Positions 1-8,767 of a stretch of 64,000 bases of DNA are shown in pieces; position 1 is the first letter of the stretch, and every line of letters begins with the position of its first letter. The translations under genes were made by a program, and so were the position numbers. This stretch comes from DASSSY01 sp035708205 (GTDB taxonomy: Bacteria; Bacteroidota; Bacteroidia; Chitinophagales; Chitinophagaceae). The notes below the pieces were generated by a model. The model was not told the origin of the DNA. It did not search any database and worked only from the letters and a program-made list of their open reading frames with translations. Location: assembly GCA_035708205.1 (NCBI GenBank), contig DASSSY010000002.1:310001-374000 (forward strand), written 5' to 3'.

Positions 1-143
1 GCGGTGTTTTTTCTTTAGACGGCATCCATCTGACCCCCCGGGGCTATGCGCTGTTGGCTAACCGCATGATCCAGACGATTAACGCCTTTTACCACGGGGA
101 AATTCCTGAAGCCGATGTGGCCGGTTACCCGGAAGGGTTTTAA
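1..143 (+). CDS. SGNH/GDSL-type hydrolase, C-terminal end only
   Basis: The reading frame open from base 3 ends at TAA 141-143 and encodes 46 residues. It contains D-G-I-H-L-T-P-R-G-Y-A, the block V signature (DxxH with the catalytic Asp and His) of SGNH/GDSL lipases and esterases. The rest of the gene lies to the left of the window, so substrate and signal peptide cannot be judged. Family membership rests on this single motif, which is close to the family pattern and sits where it should, about 40 residues from the C terminus. Confidence 0.7.
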   Translation, partial: GVFSLDGIHLTPRGYALLANRMIQTINAFYHGEIPEADVAGYPEGF

Positions 144-308
144 GAAGGTATTGATGAAAAGAGGGCGTATAATATGACATAAGCGGTAATCCAACGGTGG
201 CGATGGCATGCATTAAATGTGTGCCGTCACGGATCTTGCGGGAATGGATGTTGGTCGCCGATGCTCTGTAATATGCGGCTCAATCTGAAACGGCTGCTAA
301 AACTCCCT

Positions 309-316
309 TACCTTTG
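309..316 (+). promoter_or_regulatory. Bacteroidota -7 box for the 338 gene
   Basis: TACCTTTG matches TAnnTTTG, the -7 element of the Bacteroidota primary sigma factor. It lies 21 bases before the ATG at 338, giving a leader of about 15 nt. No clear -33 TTG is seen. Confidence 0.6.
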
Positions 317-337
317 CACCGGACAGAATAAAAATAC

Positions 338-1546
338 ATGATGAAGATAGGTATCATCCGTGAAGAAAAGCATCCACCTGATAACCGGGTCCCGTTAACA
401 CCTTTGCAATGCGCTGACCTGCACGAATTGTACCCGGGAATTACTTTGGTGGTAGAGCCTTCCGCTAACCGTTGTTTTTCTAATGAAGAATATATGAATG
501 CCGGTGTCCGCTTGCAAAAAGACCTTTCTGATTGTGACGTGCTTTTGGGGGTTAAAGAGGTGCCCAGGGATAAATTAATTCCGGGTAAGACCTACTTTTT
601 CTTTTCTCATACGATCAAGAAACAGCCTTATAACAAGACTTTGATGCAAATCCTGATCGCCAAAAAGATCCGGATGATCGATTATGAGACCCTGACCCAT
701 AAGGACGGAAAGCGTATCCTGGGTTTCGGTTTTTTTGCCGGTGTGGTGGGGGCGCATAACGGCTTGCTGACTTACGGCCGGAAGTTCAACCTGTTTCAAT
801 TGAAAGCCGCCCATGAATGCCAGAACATGGAAGAGATGCTGGCGCAGTACCGTCATATCAAATTGCCGCCGGTAAAGATCGCCCTCACGGGATCGGGAAG
901 AGTGGCCGCCGGTCTTTTGAAGATCATGGAACACTGGGATATCGAAAATGTTGAACCGGGAGATTTTTTGAACAACCAATATGATTATCCTGTCTATACT
1001 CATCTGAAAGGCTGGGACCTGTATGAGAATAAACAAACGGGCAAATATGACCGGGACCGTTTTCATCAGCATCCCGGATTGTTTAAATGTAAATTCCAGC
1101 CTTATACCCGGCAGGCGGATATCTTAATGAACGGCATTTACTGGGACAGTAAGATCGAACCTTTGTTTGAAAAGGAAAATATACAGGATCCCGGGTTTAA
1201 GATTAGTGTCATTGCGGATGTAACCTGCGATATCGACGGGTCCGTCCCCATAAATATAGGGGCATCGACCATTGCCGAGCCGGTTTACGGCATCGATCGC
1301 AAAACCCTGCGGCGGACGCTTCCTTTCCAGAATACCAGGGAAATTATTGACATGATGACCGTTGATAACCTGCCCAACGAGTTGCCCCGGGACGCTTCCC
1401 GGCATTTTGGCGAGCATATCATCAAATTTATTTTACCTGAGTTGCTGAAGGAAGACAGTGATATTTTAGATCGGGCGACGCTTTGTCGGGATGGCCGGTT
1501 GACGGGCCATTTTGAATATCTTAGCGATTATGCCTTTGGTAAATAA
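338..1546 (+). CDS. Saccharopine dehydrogenase (LYS1)/alanine dehydrogenase-like oxidoreductase
   Basis: The 402-residue protein starts M-M-K-I-G-I-I-R-E-E-K and continues R-V-P-L-T-P, the N-terminal signature of the alanine dehydrogenase/pyridine nucleotide transhydrogenase fold also used by LYS1-type saccharopine dehydrogenase. A second domain near residue 185 carries a glycine-rich nucleotide-binding turn (T-G-S-G-R-V-A-A-G). Length fits a soluble NAD(P)-dependent amino-acid dehydrogenase. It is probably cotranscribed with uvrC, which begins 14 bases downstream. The family is well supported, but the substrate (saccharopine, alanine or another imino acid) cannot be assigned from sequence alone. 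No lysine-pathway gene adjoins it; dapD lies about 16 kb away. Confidence 0.8.
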   Translation: MMKIGIIREEKHPPDNRVPLTPLQCADLHELYPGITLVVEPSANRCFSNEEYMNAGVRLQKDLSDCDVLLGVKEVPRDKLIPGKTYFFFSHTIKKQPYNKTLMQILIAKKIRMIDYETLTHKDGKRILGFGFFAGVVGAHNGLLTYGRKFNLFQLKAAHECQNMEEMLAQYRHIKLPPVKIALTGSGRVAAGLLKIMEHWDIENVEPGDFLNNQYDYPVYTHLKGWDLYENKQTGKYDRDRFHQHPGLFKCKFQPYTRQADILMNGIYWDSKIEPLFEKENIQDPGFKISVIADVTCDIDGSVPINIGASTIAEPVYGIDRKTLRRTLPFQNTREIIDMMTVDNLPNELPRDASRHFGEHIIKFILPELLKEDSDILDRATLCRDGRLTGHFEYLSDYAFGK

Positions 1547-1560
1547 GTACATATGACCTG

Positions 1561-3372
1561 ATGAACAGAGCGGAATTTACGGAACGGTTTGCGGACCTGG
1601 TGCCCCATGCGCCGGGCATTTATAAATATTACGACAGTAATAAAAAGCTGCTGTATGTCGGTAAGGCTAAGAATTTGCGCAAGCGTGTGGGCTCATATTT
1701 TCTTAAGGTTCACGATAACCAGAAGACAAATAAATTAGTGTCCCTGATCAGGGATATGGAATGGGTCATTACTCCCGATGAGCATGACGCCTTCCTGCTG
1801 GAAAACTCGCTCATCAAGCTCTTTAAGCCGCCTTACAATATCAATTTAAAAGACGATAAAACCTATCCTTACATTGTTATCAAGAAGGAGCCTTTTCCCC
1901 GGGTTTACCTGACACGCCGGAAGCTGAATGACGGATCGGAGTATATCGGGCCGTTTACCGATGTCGGGGCGGCAAGAATTTTGCTGCAGCTTATCCGTGA
2001 AAATATTCCTTTGCGCACCTGTAGCCTCAATTTAACGGCAAGTAATATCAGGAAAGGGAAATTCAAAGTCTGCCTGGAATATCACCTCGGTAATTGTAAA
2101 GGCCCCTGTGAAGGTTTTCAGACGGAATCGGAATATGCCCAAAGCATCCAGCACGTCCGGCAATTGCTCAGGGGTAATATAAAACCTTTATTGCAGGATC
2201 TGAAGCAGGACATGCAGGAAGCGGCCGCGCAGCTGGCTTTTGAGAAAGCGTATATGCTTAAGCAAAAAATTGACAAGCTGCAAAATTACCAGAGCAGATC
2301 GGTGGTCGTTAATCCCCGTCTTGGTGATATTGATGTGGCCAGCATCGTGATGAGCGACAAGGCCGCCGCCGTTAACTATATGATGGTAGCTAACGGGCAG
2401 GTGGTGCACAGTAAGAATATATGGATAGAAAAGCAATTGGACGAAGAACCGGAAGAGATTTTGGGACATGCCATTATTCATCTGCGGTCAAAGCTGCAAT
2501 CGGGAACAGGGGAAATTATCCTGCCTTTCAAAACGCCCTTAACGGACAAGGAGGTGCTGCAGCTCATTCCGAAATCGGGCGATAAAAAAAAGCTGGTGGA
2601 GATGAGCCTGCAGAATGCTTCCTATTTCAAAGAACGCATGCTGCGGCAAAAAAGTCTTTTGCTGGGAGAGGAGTCGGACGAAGACCGCTTGGAGATGCTG
2701 GAGAACCTCCAGGAGGATATGCAATTGCCGGTCTTGCCGGCGCATATTGAATGTTTTGATAACTCGAATTTCCAGGGTAGCTACCCGGTAGCGGCCATGG
2801 TTTGCTTTAAGAACGGCCTGCCCAGTAAAAAGGATTTCCGGCATTTTCATATTAAAACGGTGGAAGGCATTAACGATTTCGCTTCGATGTCGGAGATCGT
2901 TTACCGGCGCTATAAAAGGCTGCTGGATGAACATCAGCCTTTGCCTCAGCTAGTAATCATTGACGGGGGTAAAGGGCAGCTGGGCGCGGCTATGAAAAGC
3001 ATTGAAAAGTTAGGTTTAACCGGTAGCATGACCGTTGTCGGGCTGGCCAAAAGGGAGGAAAGTATTTTTTATCCCGGCGATAAGGAGCCCCTGCAATTGC
3101 CGTATAATGGTAAAAGTCTTCTGTTTATCCGCAGGGTACGGGATGAAGTGCATCATTTTGGCATCACCTTTCACCGGCAGGCCCGTTCTAAAGGCACTTT
3201 TAAAAACGAGCTCGAGAACATTCCCGGCATCGGTGAAAAAACGGCGTCCGAATTGTTGAAAACCTTTCATTCCGTTGCCAAGATAAAGCTGCTGACCCAA
3301 AGAGAGCTGACCATGATCGCAGGCGCCGCCAAAGCCCGGATCGTATATCAGTATTTTCATCCGGAGGATTAA
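1561..3372 (+). CDS. uvrC: UvrABC system protein C (excinuclease subunit)
   Basis: UvrC makes both the 3' and 5' incisions around bulky lesions in nucleotide excision repair. The 603-residue protein has the expected order: a GIY-YIG nuclease domain at the N terminus (P-G-I-Y at about 18 and L-Y-V-G-K-A-K-N at about 30), a UVR helical hairpin that binds UvrB at about 205-235, an RNase H-like endonuclease domain (E-C-F-D-N-S-N near 397) and a C-terminal helix-hairpin-helix region (I-P-G-I-G-E-K-T near 560). Full length, with no broken motif. It follows the 338 gene by 14 bases and has no promoter of its own that I can see. Confidence 0.97.
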   Translation: MNRAEFTERFADLVPHAPGIYKYYDSNKKLLYVGKAKNLRKRVGSYFLKVHDNQKTNKLVSLIRDMEWVITPDEHDAFLLENSLIKLFKPPYNINLKDDKTYPYIVIKKEPFPRVYLTRRKLNDGSEYIGPFTDVGAARILLQLIRENIPLRTCSLNLTASNIRKGKFKVCLEYHLGNCKGPCEGFQTESEYAQSIQHVRQLLRGNIKPLLQDLKQDMQEAAAQLAFEKAYMLKQKIDKLQNYQSRSVVVNPRLGDIDVASIVMSDKAAAVNYMMVANGQVVHSKNIWIEKQLDEEPEEILGHAIIHLRSKLQSGTGEIILPFKTPLTDKEVLQLIPKSGDKKKLVEMSLQNASYFKERMLRQKSLLLGEESDEDRLEMLENLQEDMQLPVLPAHIECFDNSNFQGSYPVAAMVCFKNGLPSKKDFRHFHIKTVEGINDFASMSEIVYRRYKRLLDEHQPLPQLVIIDGGKGQLGAAMKSIEKLGLTGSMTVVGLAKREESIFYPGDKEPLQLPYNGKSLLFIRRVRDEVHHFGITFHRQARSKGTFKNELENIPGIGEKTASELLKTFHSVAKIKLLTQRELTMIAGAAKARIVYQYFHPED

Positions 3373-3710
3373 TAAAGACAAATCCCCCGGGATAAATCCG
3401 GCTTATTACGCTTCTCTACCCCGATTTATTGACCTTAGCGGCTTTTATTTAATTTTCTTTAGCATTTTCAATGCGCAGGAGATGCAGGTCGTTGGTGAAT
3501 GAGGAGCGGTCCGGGCGCTAGCGCAATGCCGGTTATGAATTTTCACCCGGTCCGCTTGAAGAGCGTATGACCATGGCTTTGCCAATCTGGCGCCCGGTCA
3601 AAAGCAGGGCCGGTATTTCCGTAGGTTATTTTCCAGATCGCTCATGATGTTTCTATATTAAAAAAGCCCTAGCTCCTGGCCAGGGCTTCCGGTTGACCTG
3701 TCTTCTGCTA
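3373..3710. other. Intergenic stretch between convergent uvrC and ahcY
   Basis: 338 bases. The right end holds the ahcY terminator. The rest carries no supported gene. A 15-codon minus-strand ORF starting at 3646 and a second short frame after it do not resemble anything I know. No clear terminator for uvrC was found. Confidence 0.5.
3659..3688 (-). terminator. Intrinsic terminator of ahcY
   Basis: On the minus strand AAGCCCT (3688-3682) and AGGGCTT (3670-3664) form a 7-bp stem followed by TTTTTTAAT. It lies 23 bases past the ahcY stop codon. Confidence 0.75.
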
Positions 3711-5036
3711 TTAGTACCTGTAAAATTCAGGCTTGAACGGACCGTTTTGAGAGATGCCTAAATAGGCGGTCTGCTCTTCGGTCAGGATGTCCAGCTCTGC
3801 GCCAACTTTAGCCAGGTGCAGCGCTGCCACTTTTTCATCCAGATGCTTGGGCAGCATATAGACCTCATTGGCGTAGCGGTCGGCATGCTGCCACAGCTCT
3901 ATTTGAGCCAGAACCTGGTTGGTAAAGGAATTGGACATGACAAATGAAGGATGACCGGTGGCACAGCCTAAATTGACGAGACGGCCTTCAGCCAGAACAA
4001 TGATGTCTTTTCCATCAATGGTATATAAATCCACCTGCGGCTTGATGGTATCTTTAGTATGACCGTAATTTTTATTTAACCAGGCCATATCAATTTCTAT
4101 GTCGAAATGACCGATGTTGCAGACAATAGCCTTGTCTTTCATAAGCCTGAAATGCCCGCCGGTAATAATGTCGCGGCAACCGGTAGTGGTCACGATAATA
4201 TCCGCCATCGGAACGGCATGAATCATTTTCCTGACCTCGAAGCCGTCCATGGCCGCCTGGAGTGCGCAAATGGGGTCGATTTCTGTAACGATGACACGGG
4301 CACCCGCGCCGCGGAGGGAAGCAGCCGAGCCTTTGCCCACATCGCCATATCCGGCGACAACGGCTACTTTCCCGGCCATCATGATGTCGGTTGCCCGGCG
4401 AATGGCATCCACCAGGGATTCTTTGCAGCCATACTTGTTGTCGAACTTCGACTTGGTCACGCTGTCGTTGACATTAATGGCCGGCATGGGCAATGTACCG
4501 TTTTTCATCCGCTCATATAAACGGTGCACACCGGTTGTGGTTTCTTCGGAAAGCCCTTTAATGTGTTTAACCAGCTCGGGGTAATCATCCAGCACCATAT
4601 TGGTTAAATCGCCGCCATCGTCCAGGATCATGTTCAAAGGACGGTCCTTGCTGCCAAAAAATAAGGTCTGGGCGATGCACCAATCCGCTTCTTCCTGTGT
4701 TTCCCCTTTCCAGGCGAAAACGGGAACGCCTGTGGCGGCAATGGCCGCTGCCGCCTGGTCCTGGGTAGAAAATATATTACAGGAGCTCCAGCGCACTTCA
4801 GCGCCTAGGGCGGTAAGGGTTTCAATCAATACGGCCGTTTGAATGGTCATATGCAGACAGCCGGCAATACGTGCGCCTTTGAGCGGCTGCTCTTCGGCAT
4901 ATTCTTCCCTGAGGCTCATCAGGCCGGGCATTTCGGCCTCCGCCAGGCGGATCTCTTTTCGTCCCCAGTCGGCAAGGCTGATATCTTTAACCTTATAAGG
5001 CAGGTTTAGATCAATGGAATTTTTCAATTCTGGCAT
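3711..5036 (-). CDS. ahcY: Adenosylhomocysteinase
   Basis: AhcY reversibly hydrolyses S-adenosylhomocysteine to adenosine and homocysteine, removing the inhibitory product of methyltransferases. The 441-residue protein shows the NAD-binding segment V-A-G-Y-G-D-V-G-K-G-S, the substrate region N-D-S-V-T-K-S-K-F-D-N with its catalytic lysine, and the family's C-terminal K-P-E-F-Y-R-Y tail. Length is normal. It is monocistronic, with its own -7 box upstream and terminator downstream. I looked for a SAM or SAH riboswitch in the leader, but the promoter leaves only about 25-30 nt of 5' UTR, too short for one. Confidence 0.97.
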   Translation of the reverse strand: MPELKNSIDLNLPYKVKDISLADWGRKEIRLAEAEMPGLMSLREEYAEEQPLKGARIAGCLHMTIQTAVLIETLTALGAEVRWSSCNIFSTQDQAAAAIAATGVPVFAWKGETQEEADWCIAQTLFFGSKDRPLNMILDDGGDLTNMVLDDYPELVKHIKGLSEETTTGVHRLYERMKNGTLPMPAINVNDSVTKSKFDNKYGCKESLVDAIRRATDIMMAGKVAVVAGYGDVGKGSAASLRGAGARVIVTEIDPICALQAAMDGFEVRKMIHAVPMADIIVTTTGCRDIITGGHFRLMKDKAIVCNIGHFDIEIDMAWLNKNYGHTKDTIKPQVDLYTIDGKDIIVLAEGRLVNLGCATGHPSFVMSNSFTNQVLAQIELWQHADRYANEVYMLPKHLDEKVAALHLAKVGAELDILTEEQTAYLGISQNGPFKPEFYRY

Positions 5037-5351
5037 ATTTCTGTGTATTTTTAGTCAAAAAGCGTAGCAAAGGTACATGAAAATAATAATGTTCCGGCAG
5101 GTCGGTCCGGGCATAAGCAAGCGCTTTTTAGAAAAATATCCGGAAAAGTATCATATTGAGAGCCTACCCATAACCCCGGAGAGATCATGAAGGGAAATCT
5201 TTGTTCCGCCGTGTGATCTTGCAGAGCGGGAGGCCAAAGCCATGACAAGGCAAAGCCGGGGTGGGTTAGCGTTATCCCGGCTTAAAGTAAAACGATAAAA
5301 TGTTTTTTAGTTAAAAGACGTACATTAGCACAAATAAATGCTGGAAATATT
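5037..5351. other. Divergent intergenic region between ahcY and xer
   Basis: 315 bases holding the ahcY promoter at the left and, near the right end, TACATTAG (5321-5328), a one-mismatch -7 box 24 bases before the xer ATG. No gene, RNA or repeat is convincing in between. Confidence 0.45.
5068..5075 (-). promoter_or_regulatory. -7 box of ahcY
   Basis: On the minus strand TACCTTTG fits TAnnTTTG exactly, 31 bases upstream of the ahcY ATG. The -33 element is not obvious. Confidence 0.65.
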
Positions 5352-6254
5352 ATGGGGCCGGTCCTGTTGACGGAAATAGACAATTTTAATCTGTATCTGC
5401 GCTACGAACGCCGCTTGTCACCGCATACCGTCCTGGCATATCTGACGGATCTGCAGCAGATGGCCGCATACCTTGAAACGACCTATGGCATACGGGACTG
5501 CTCTGCGGTTACCGCTATACATTTGCGTTCCTGGCTTTCCGAGCTGAAAGGCCGGGGAATGGGCAACCGGAGCCTGAAGCGGAAGATTGCCGCTTTGAAT
5601 ACCTTTTTCCAATATCTGATGGCCCAAGTTAAAACGGCCGCCAATCCTTCCGGCCATTTGCTGTTGCCAAAGACGGATAAACCGCTGCCAAAATTTTTAT
5701 CAGAAAAACAAACTGAAGGCCTGATAGGGGAATGGCCGCCTGATGATGACTTTGAAGCCTGGACACAGCGGCTGATCATTGAATTGTTGTACCAGACGGG
5801 TATGCGCCGTGCCGAGCTGATCGGTTTAAAAGGGAAAGATATCGATTATTCTATTGGGCGGTTACAGGTTTTTGGTAAAGGCGGTAAAATGCGGCTGATC
5901 CCCTTGAATGGCAATCTTTTAAAAAAACTTAATCACTACATTGGATTAAAAAATAATAAATTTGTTTTACCGGTAGAAAATGTCTTATCTTTAAGCTCGG
6001 GTAAGCCCCTGTATCCACAGTATGTTTACCGGACCGTAAAACGGTATTTAAGCGCGGTTACTACGTTGGATAAAAAGAGCCCTCATGTATTGAGGCATAC
6101 TTTTGCCAGCCAGTTGCTGAACAATGGTGCCGACCTGATGGCAATCAAAGAGTTGTTGGGCCATCAGTCGCTAGCGGCAACGCAGGTATACACGCATTTG
6201 AATATAGAGCGGCTCAAGGAAGTGTATGAGAAAGCGCATCCTAAAGCGAAATGA
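5352..6254 (+). CDS. Tyrosine recombinase, XerC/XerD type
   Basis: A 300-residue site-specific recombinase. The N-terminal SAM-like core-binding domain (about 5-90) includes R-R-L-S-P-H-T. The catalytic domain has all expected residues: Arg in T-G-M-R-R-A-E-L, Lys in the beta-hairpin (V-F-G-K-G-G-K), H-V-L-R-H-T-F-A, the second His in L-L-G-H-Q-S and the nucleophile in Q-V-Y-T-H. Size and lack of flanking mobile genes favour a housekeeping role in chromosome dimer resolution rather than an integrase. The neighbour hpf 118 bases downstream is a common arrangement in this phylum. I cannot tell XerC from XerD. Confidence 0.9.
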   Translation: MGPVLLTEIDNFNLYLRYERRLSPHTVLAYLTDLQQMAAYLETTYGIRDCSAVTAIHLRSWLSELKGRGMGNRSLKRKIAALNTFFQYLMAQVKTAANPSGHLLLPKTDKPLPKFLSEKQTEGLIGEWPPDDDFEAWTQRLIIELLYQTGMRRAELIGLKGKDIDYSIGRLQVFGKGGKMRLIPLNGNLLKKLNHYIGLKNNKFVLPVENVLSLSSGKPLYPQYVYRTVKRYLSAVTTLDKKSPHVLRHTFASQLLNNGADLMAIKELLGHQSLAATQVYTHLNIERLKEVYEKAHPKAK

Positions 6255-6372
6255 TGCTTATGTGAAGGTGTATCTATCGGGGTGCAAAAGTATAATTCTT
6301 TAAAATAAACGCAATTGTCTATGCTCTAATTCGATTTTTATTTTATTGTTTAATCCCTAAAAATCAAGAATT

Positions 6373-6672
6373 ATGAATGTACAGATTCAAACCGTGCATT
6401 TTGATGCGGATCAAAAATTAGTGGACCATGTTCAGAAAAAGATCGGAAAGCTAAAAACCTTTCATGATAAGATAACCGGAGTTGAAGTGTATTTGAGACT
6501 GGACAGCATGTCTCAAAAAGTCAGAGATAAAGTAGCGGAAATTAAGGTGACGATACCCAAACATTCGCTGTTTGCTAAGTCCGAATCCAAAATATTTGAA
6601 GAATCTTTTGATAATGCCTACGATTCATTGGTGCAGCAAATTAAAAAACAAAAGCATAAAATGATCGCCTGA
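6373..6672 (+). CDS. hpf: Ribosome hibernation promoting factor, short HPF/RaiA family
   Basis: A 99-residue beta-alpha-beta-beta-beta-alpha protein of the HPF/RaiA (sigma-54 modulation) family, which binds the 30S decoding centre of idle ribosomes in stationary phase. Characteristic features are N-V-Q-I-Q-T-V-H-F at the N terminus, the K-K-I-G-K-L helix end and the C-terminal amphipathic helix rich in Lys and Gln. It lacks the dimerisation domain of long HPF, so it is of the short type. It follows xer with a 118-base AT-rich leader and ends in a strong terminator. Confidence 0.9.
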   Translation: MNVQIQTVHFDADQKLVDHVQKKIGKLKTFHDKITGVEVYLRLDSMSQKVRDKVAEIKVTIPKHSLFAKSESKIFEESFDNAYDSLVQQIKKQKHKMIA

Positions 6673-6766
6673 CGGATTGTCGGCAGTGATCACAAGCGGA
6701 TACTTTGTATCAAAATGCTTATTTTAAATGTCAACCGCCGGTATCGGTTGCAATATTCAGGAGAAG

Positions 6767-6799
6767 GAGCCGCAGGATTTAAGCCTTGCGGCTCTTTTT
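6767..6799 (+). terminator. Intrinsic terminator after hpf
   Basis: GAGCCGCA (6767-6774) pairs with TGCGGCTC (6787-6794), 8 bp, followed by TTTTT. It also sits just past the convergent ABC-F gene but lacks a T-tract in that direction. Confidence 0.85.
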
Positions 6800-6825
6800 G
6801 TTGATAGTAGGGAAGCATGACATAC

Positions 6826-8415
6826 TCAAAGCTGGATGCTTCGGCTGATATTAACTTGTTCCAAAAAGGTTTCATCGTGCGTAATGACCAGCAATGTCCC
6901 TTCATAATTCCTGAGGACATGGGCCAGGATGTCAATATTCCGGATGTCTAAATTATTGGTCGGTTCATCCAGGATGATGATGTCGGGCGCTTTATTGCTT
7001 ATACTGAGGCAGCAGAGCATCAGGCGCATCCTTTCTCCGCCGCTCAGGACAGAGCAGGGTTTATGCCAGTCTTCTTTTGTAAATAAGAACCGGTGCAGCC
7101 TGATATTGATGTCAGGTGGTGTCAAACCGGCCGTATTGAATGATTGGGCCTGTTCGTTAACGCTAAGGTTATTATCGATCATCGAGCAATCCTGGTCAAT
7201 GTAAACGGCCTTATTTTCGGCAACAGATGCGCTGCCGGTTTGTGGTGCCCGGGCGCCCAGGATTATTTTTATCAGGGTTGTTTTTCCCGAGCCGTTTGCG
7301 CCTTTTATGGCTATCCTTTCGCCACTCCGAATCTCAAAGCTTAGTGGCTGCTGCCATAAATATTGACCGTTGTCATAAGCGAAATTAATACGTTCGGCGG
7401 CAAAAAGGACCTTCCCGGTATGTAAAAGGGCATGGTCAAATCCGAAGACCATCTGGTCGGTTGCCGGAATGGCGGCACGCAGGCCCTGAAGCTCTTCCCG
7501 GATATTCCCGATCTTTCCGGCATGCACGTTTTTCAGCTTTGCCGTACTGTTTTCGGCGCTGTTTCGAAGCGTGTTCATCATGATCCTGGCCACGCCGGAC
7601 CTTTCCTGCTTTCCTTTCCCCCGGCTGTCTGACTTTTGCTGCCGTTCTTTGATTTCGCGCTCCTTTACTCTGGCTTTTTTCAGGTCTTTAACTTTACTCT
7701 GAATATCACGGGAGAGGGCGTTAGCCTCGGTATTCTTTTGTTCGGCATAGAAATCATAATTACCGCCATATATTTTAATCCCCTTATTCGTCAGCTCACA
7801 AACAGTATCCAGGAAGTTGAGCAGCCTGCGGTCGTGGCTGGCAATAATGAAGGTTTGGGTACTGTTTTGAATAAATTCATATAAAATTTTTCGGCCTTCA
7901 GCGTCCAGATGATTGCTGGGTTCATCCAGTAGCACCAATTCGGGTTGATGAAGGCATATGCCGGCCAAGAACACTTTTGTTTTTTGGCCGCCGCTCAACG
8001 ATCCCATTTTGCGGGATAAGTTTAACCCTTCCAATTGCCAGTTGCGGAGCGCTTCGGCACAACGTTCTTCTATTGTCCAGTCGTCCTGGAGTATTGTGCA
8101 ATTGGCCTCCGAAACATTTCCTCCGAGTATTTCCTCAAGCGCATTTAATTTTTTATCGATCCGTAAAGCTTCCGCCAGGCTCAGGTGATTATACTGGCCG
8201 AATATTTGCGGAATATAATATGGTTGACTCGCCGTGCTCACCAAGCCGGTTGAGGGAAGCAGGCTGCCGGAAATGATCTTTAACAGCGTTGATTTCCCGG
8301 CACCGTTATTGCCGATCAGGGCGATTTTTTCATTAGGACTGACGGACAAGCTGATATTGCTGAACAGTATATCCTTGTCGGGTTGGGTGTAAGACAGGTT
8401 TTGAAGCCTAAGCAT
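6826..8415 (-). CDS. ABC-F family ATPase (ribosome-acting)
   Basis: A 529-residue protein with two ABC domains and no membrane segment, the ABC-F layout. Domain 1 has Walker A G-N-N-G-A-G-K-S-T (about 37), signature L-S-G-G-Q-K and L-L-D-E-P-S-N-H-L. Domain 2 has G-A-N-G-S-G-K-T-T, L-S-G-G-E-R and I-L-D-E-P-T-N-N-L. The linker near 255-315 is long, basic and helical, as in factors that reach the peptidyl-transferase centre. Such proteins rescue ribosomes from antibiotics or tune translation. The 529-residue length without a C-terminal extension is closer to antibiotic-resistance ABC-Fs than to Uup, but no drug specificity can be read. The leader contains competing hairpins, listed separately. 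Confidence 0.9.
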   Translation of the reverse strand: MLRLQNLSYTQPDKDILFSNISLSVSPNEKIALIGNNGAGKSTLLKIISGSLLPSTGLVSTASQPYYIPQIFGQYNHLSLAEALRIDKKLNALEEILGGNVSEANCTILQDDWTIEERCAEALRNWQLEGLNLSRKMGSLSGGQKTKVFLAGICLHQPELVLLDEPSNHLDAEGRKILYEFIQNSTQTFIIASHDRRLLNFLDTVCELTNKGIKIYGGNYDFYAEQKNTEANALSRDIQSKVKDLKKARVKEREIKERQQKSDSRGKGKQERSGVARIMMNTLRNSAENSTAKLKNVHAGKIGNIREELQGLRAAIPATDQMVFGFDHALLHTGKVLFAAERINFAYDNGQYLWQQPLSFEIRSGERIAIKGANGSGKTTLIKIILGARAPQTGSASVAENKAVYIDQDCSMIDNNLSVNEQAQSFNTAGLTPPDINIRLHRFLFTKEDWHKPCSVLSGGERMRLMLCCLSISNKAPDIIILDEPTNNLDIRNIDILAHVLRNYEGTLLVITHDETFLEQVNISRSIQL

Positions 8416-8450
8416 AATTTCTTTCTGTTTATGAGTGATGCAATAAAGCC

Positions 8451-8476
8451 GCCAATGGTCTTGGCAGGCGGATTGG
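8451..8476 (-). promoter_or_regulatory. Competing hairpins in the ABC-F leader (possible attenuator)
   Basis: In the minus-strand transcript the 3' arm ATTGGC (8456-8451) can pair with GCCAA (8465-8461), loop of five, or with CCAAT (8476-8472). The two pairings exclude each other. The 3' arm is followed by GGCTTTATTG, a weak T-rich run, 40 bases before the ABC-F start. This layout resembles attenuators known upstream of some ABC-F resistance genes; function is inferred. Confidence 0.4.
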
Positions 8477-8532
8477 CCTGGTCGGAAAGAAATTATTGTT
8501 TACATTTTACCCTGTTTCAGCGATTTTGGGCA

Positions 8533-8540
8533 CAAAGATA
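8533..8540 (-). promoter_or_regulatory. -7 box of the ABC-F gene
   Basis: Minus-strand TATCTTTG fits TAnnTTTG exactly. It implies a leader of about 110 nt, unusually long for this window and long enough to hold the hairpins at 8451-8476. Confidence 0.6.
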
Positions 8541-8733
8541 TTGTTTTTTAAGGACATGGCCGATAGCGGTGTGGGCATCGCATTGATGTAATGTTCGCAT
8601 ATCGCTTCGGACCTTATATTTTTATATATTGTCATGGCTCAGGCTGTGTTGGAAAAACACAGGCCAAAGCAATAGGAACGAGCTCAATTTCATCCCAGGG
8701 CTCGGGATGACTATGAAACCAGAATTAAATTGG

Positions 8734-8761
8734 TTGAACAAAATTCAATTTAATACTTTTG
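8734..8761 (+). promoter_or_regulatory. Promoter of the RsmI-like gene, giving a nearly leaderless mRNA
   Basis: TTG at 8734-8736, a 17-base spacer and TACTTTTG at 8754-8761. The expected transcription start (5-7 bases on) falls at or within a base or two of the ATG at 8768. Confidence 0.6.
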
Positions 8762-8767
8762 TTTTTC

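Larger units (their letters stand above)
8416..8767. other. Divergent intergenic region, ABC-F leader and rsmI-like promoter
   Basis: About 350 bases holding the ABC-F leader with alternative hairpins, its -7 box, and the promoter of the rightward methyltransferase gene. No further gene is supported. Confidence 0.5.

Noticed and set aside
3599..3646. A short minus-strand ORF after ahcY, opening M-S-D-L-E-N-N
   Set aside because: Fifteen codons only, lies beyond the ahcY stop in the terminator region and matches nothing I know.
5037..5110. A SAM or SAH riboswitch in front of ahcY
   Set aside because: The -7 box at 5068-5075 leaves only about 30 nt of leader, too short for any known SAM/SAH aptamer.
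6255..6372. tRNA genes between xer and hpf, or after hpf, a common site in this phylum
   Set aside because: No cloverleaf or CCA-like end was found by eye. A tRNAscan-SE run would settle it.
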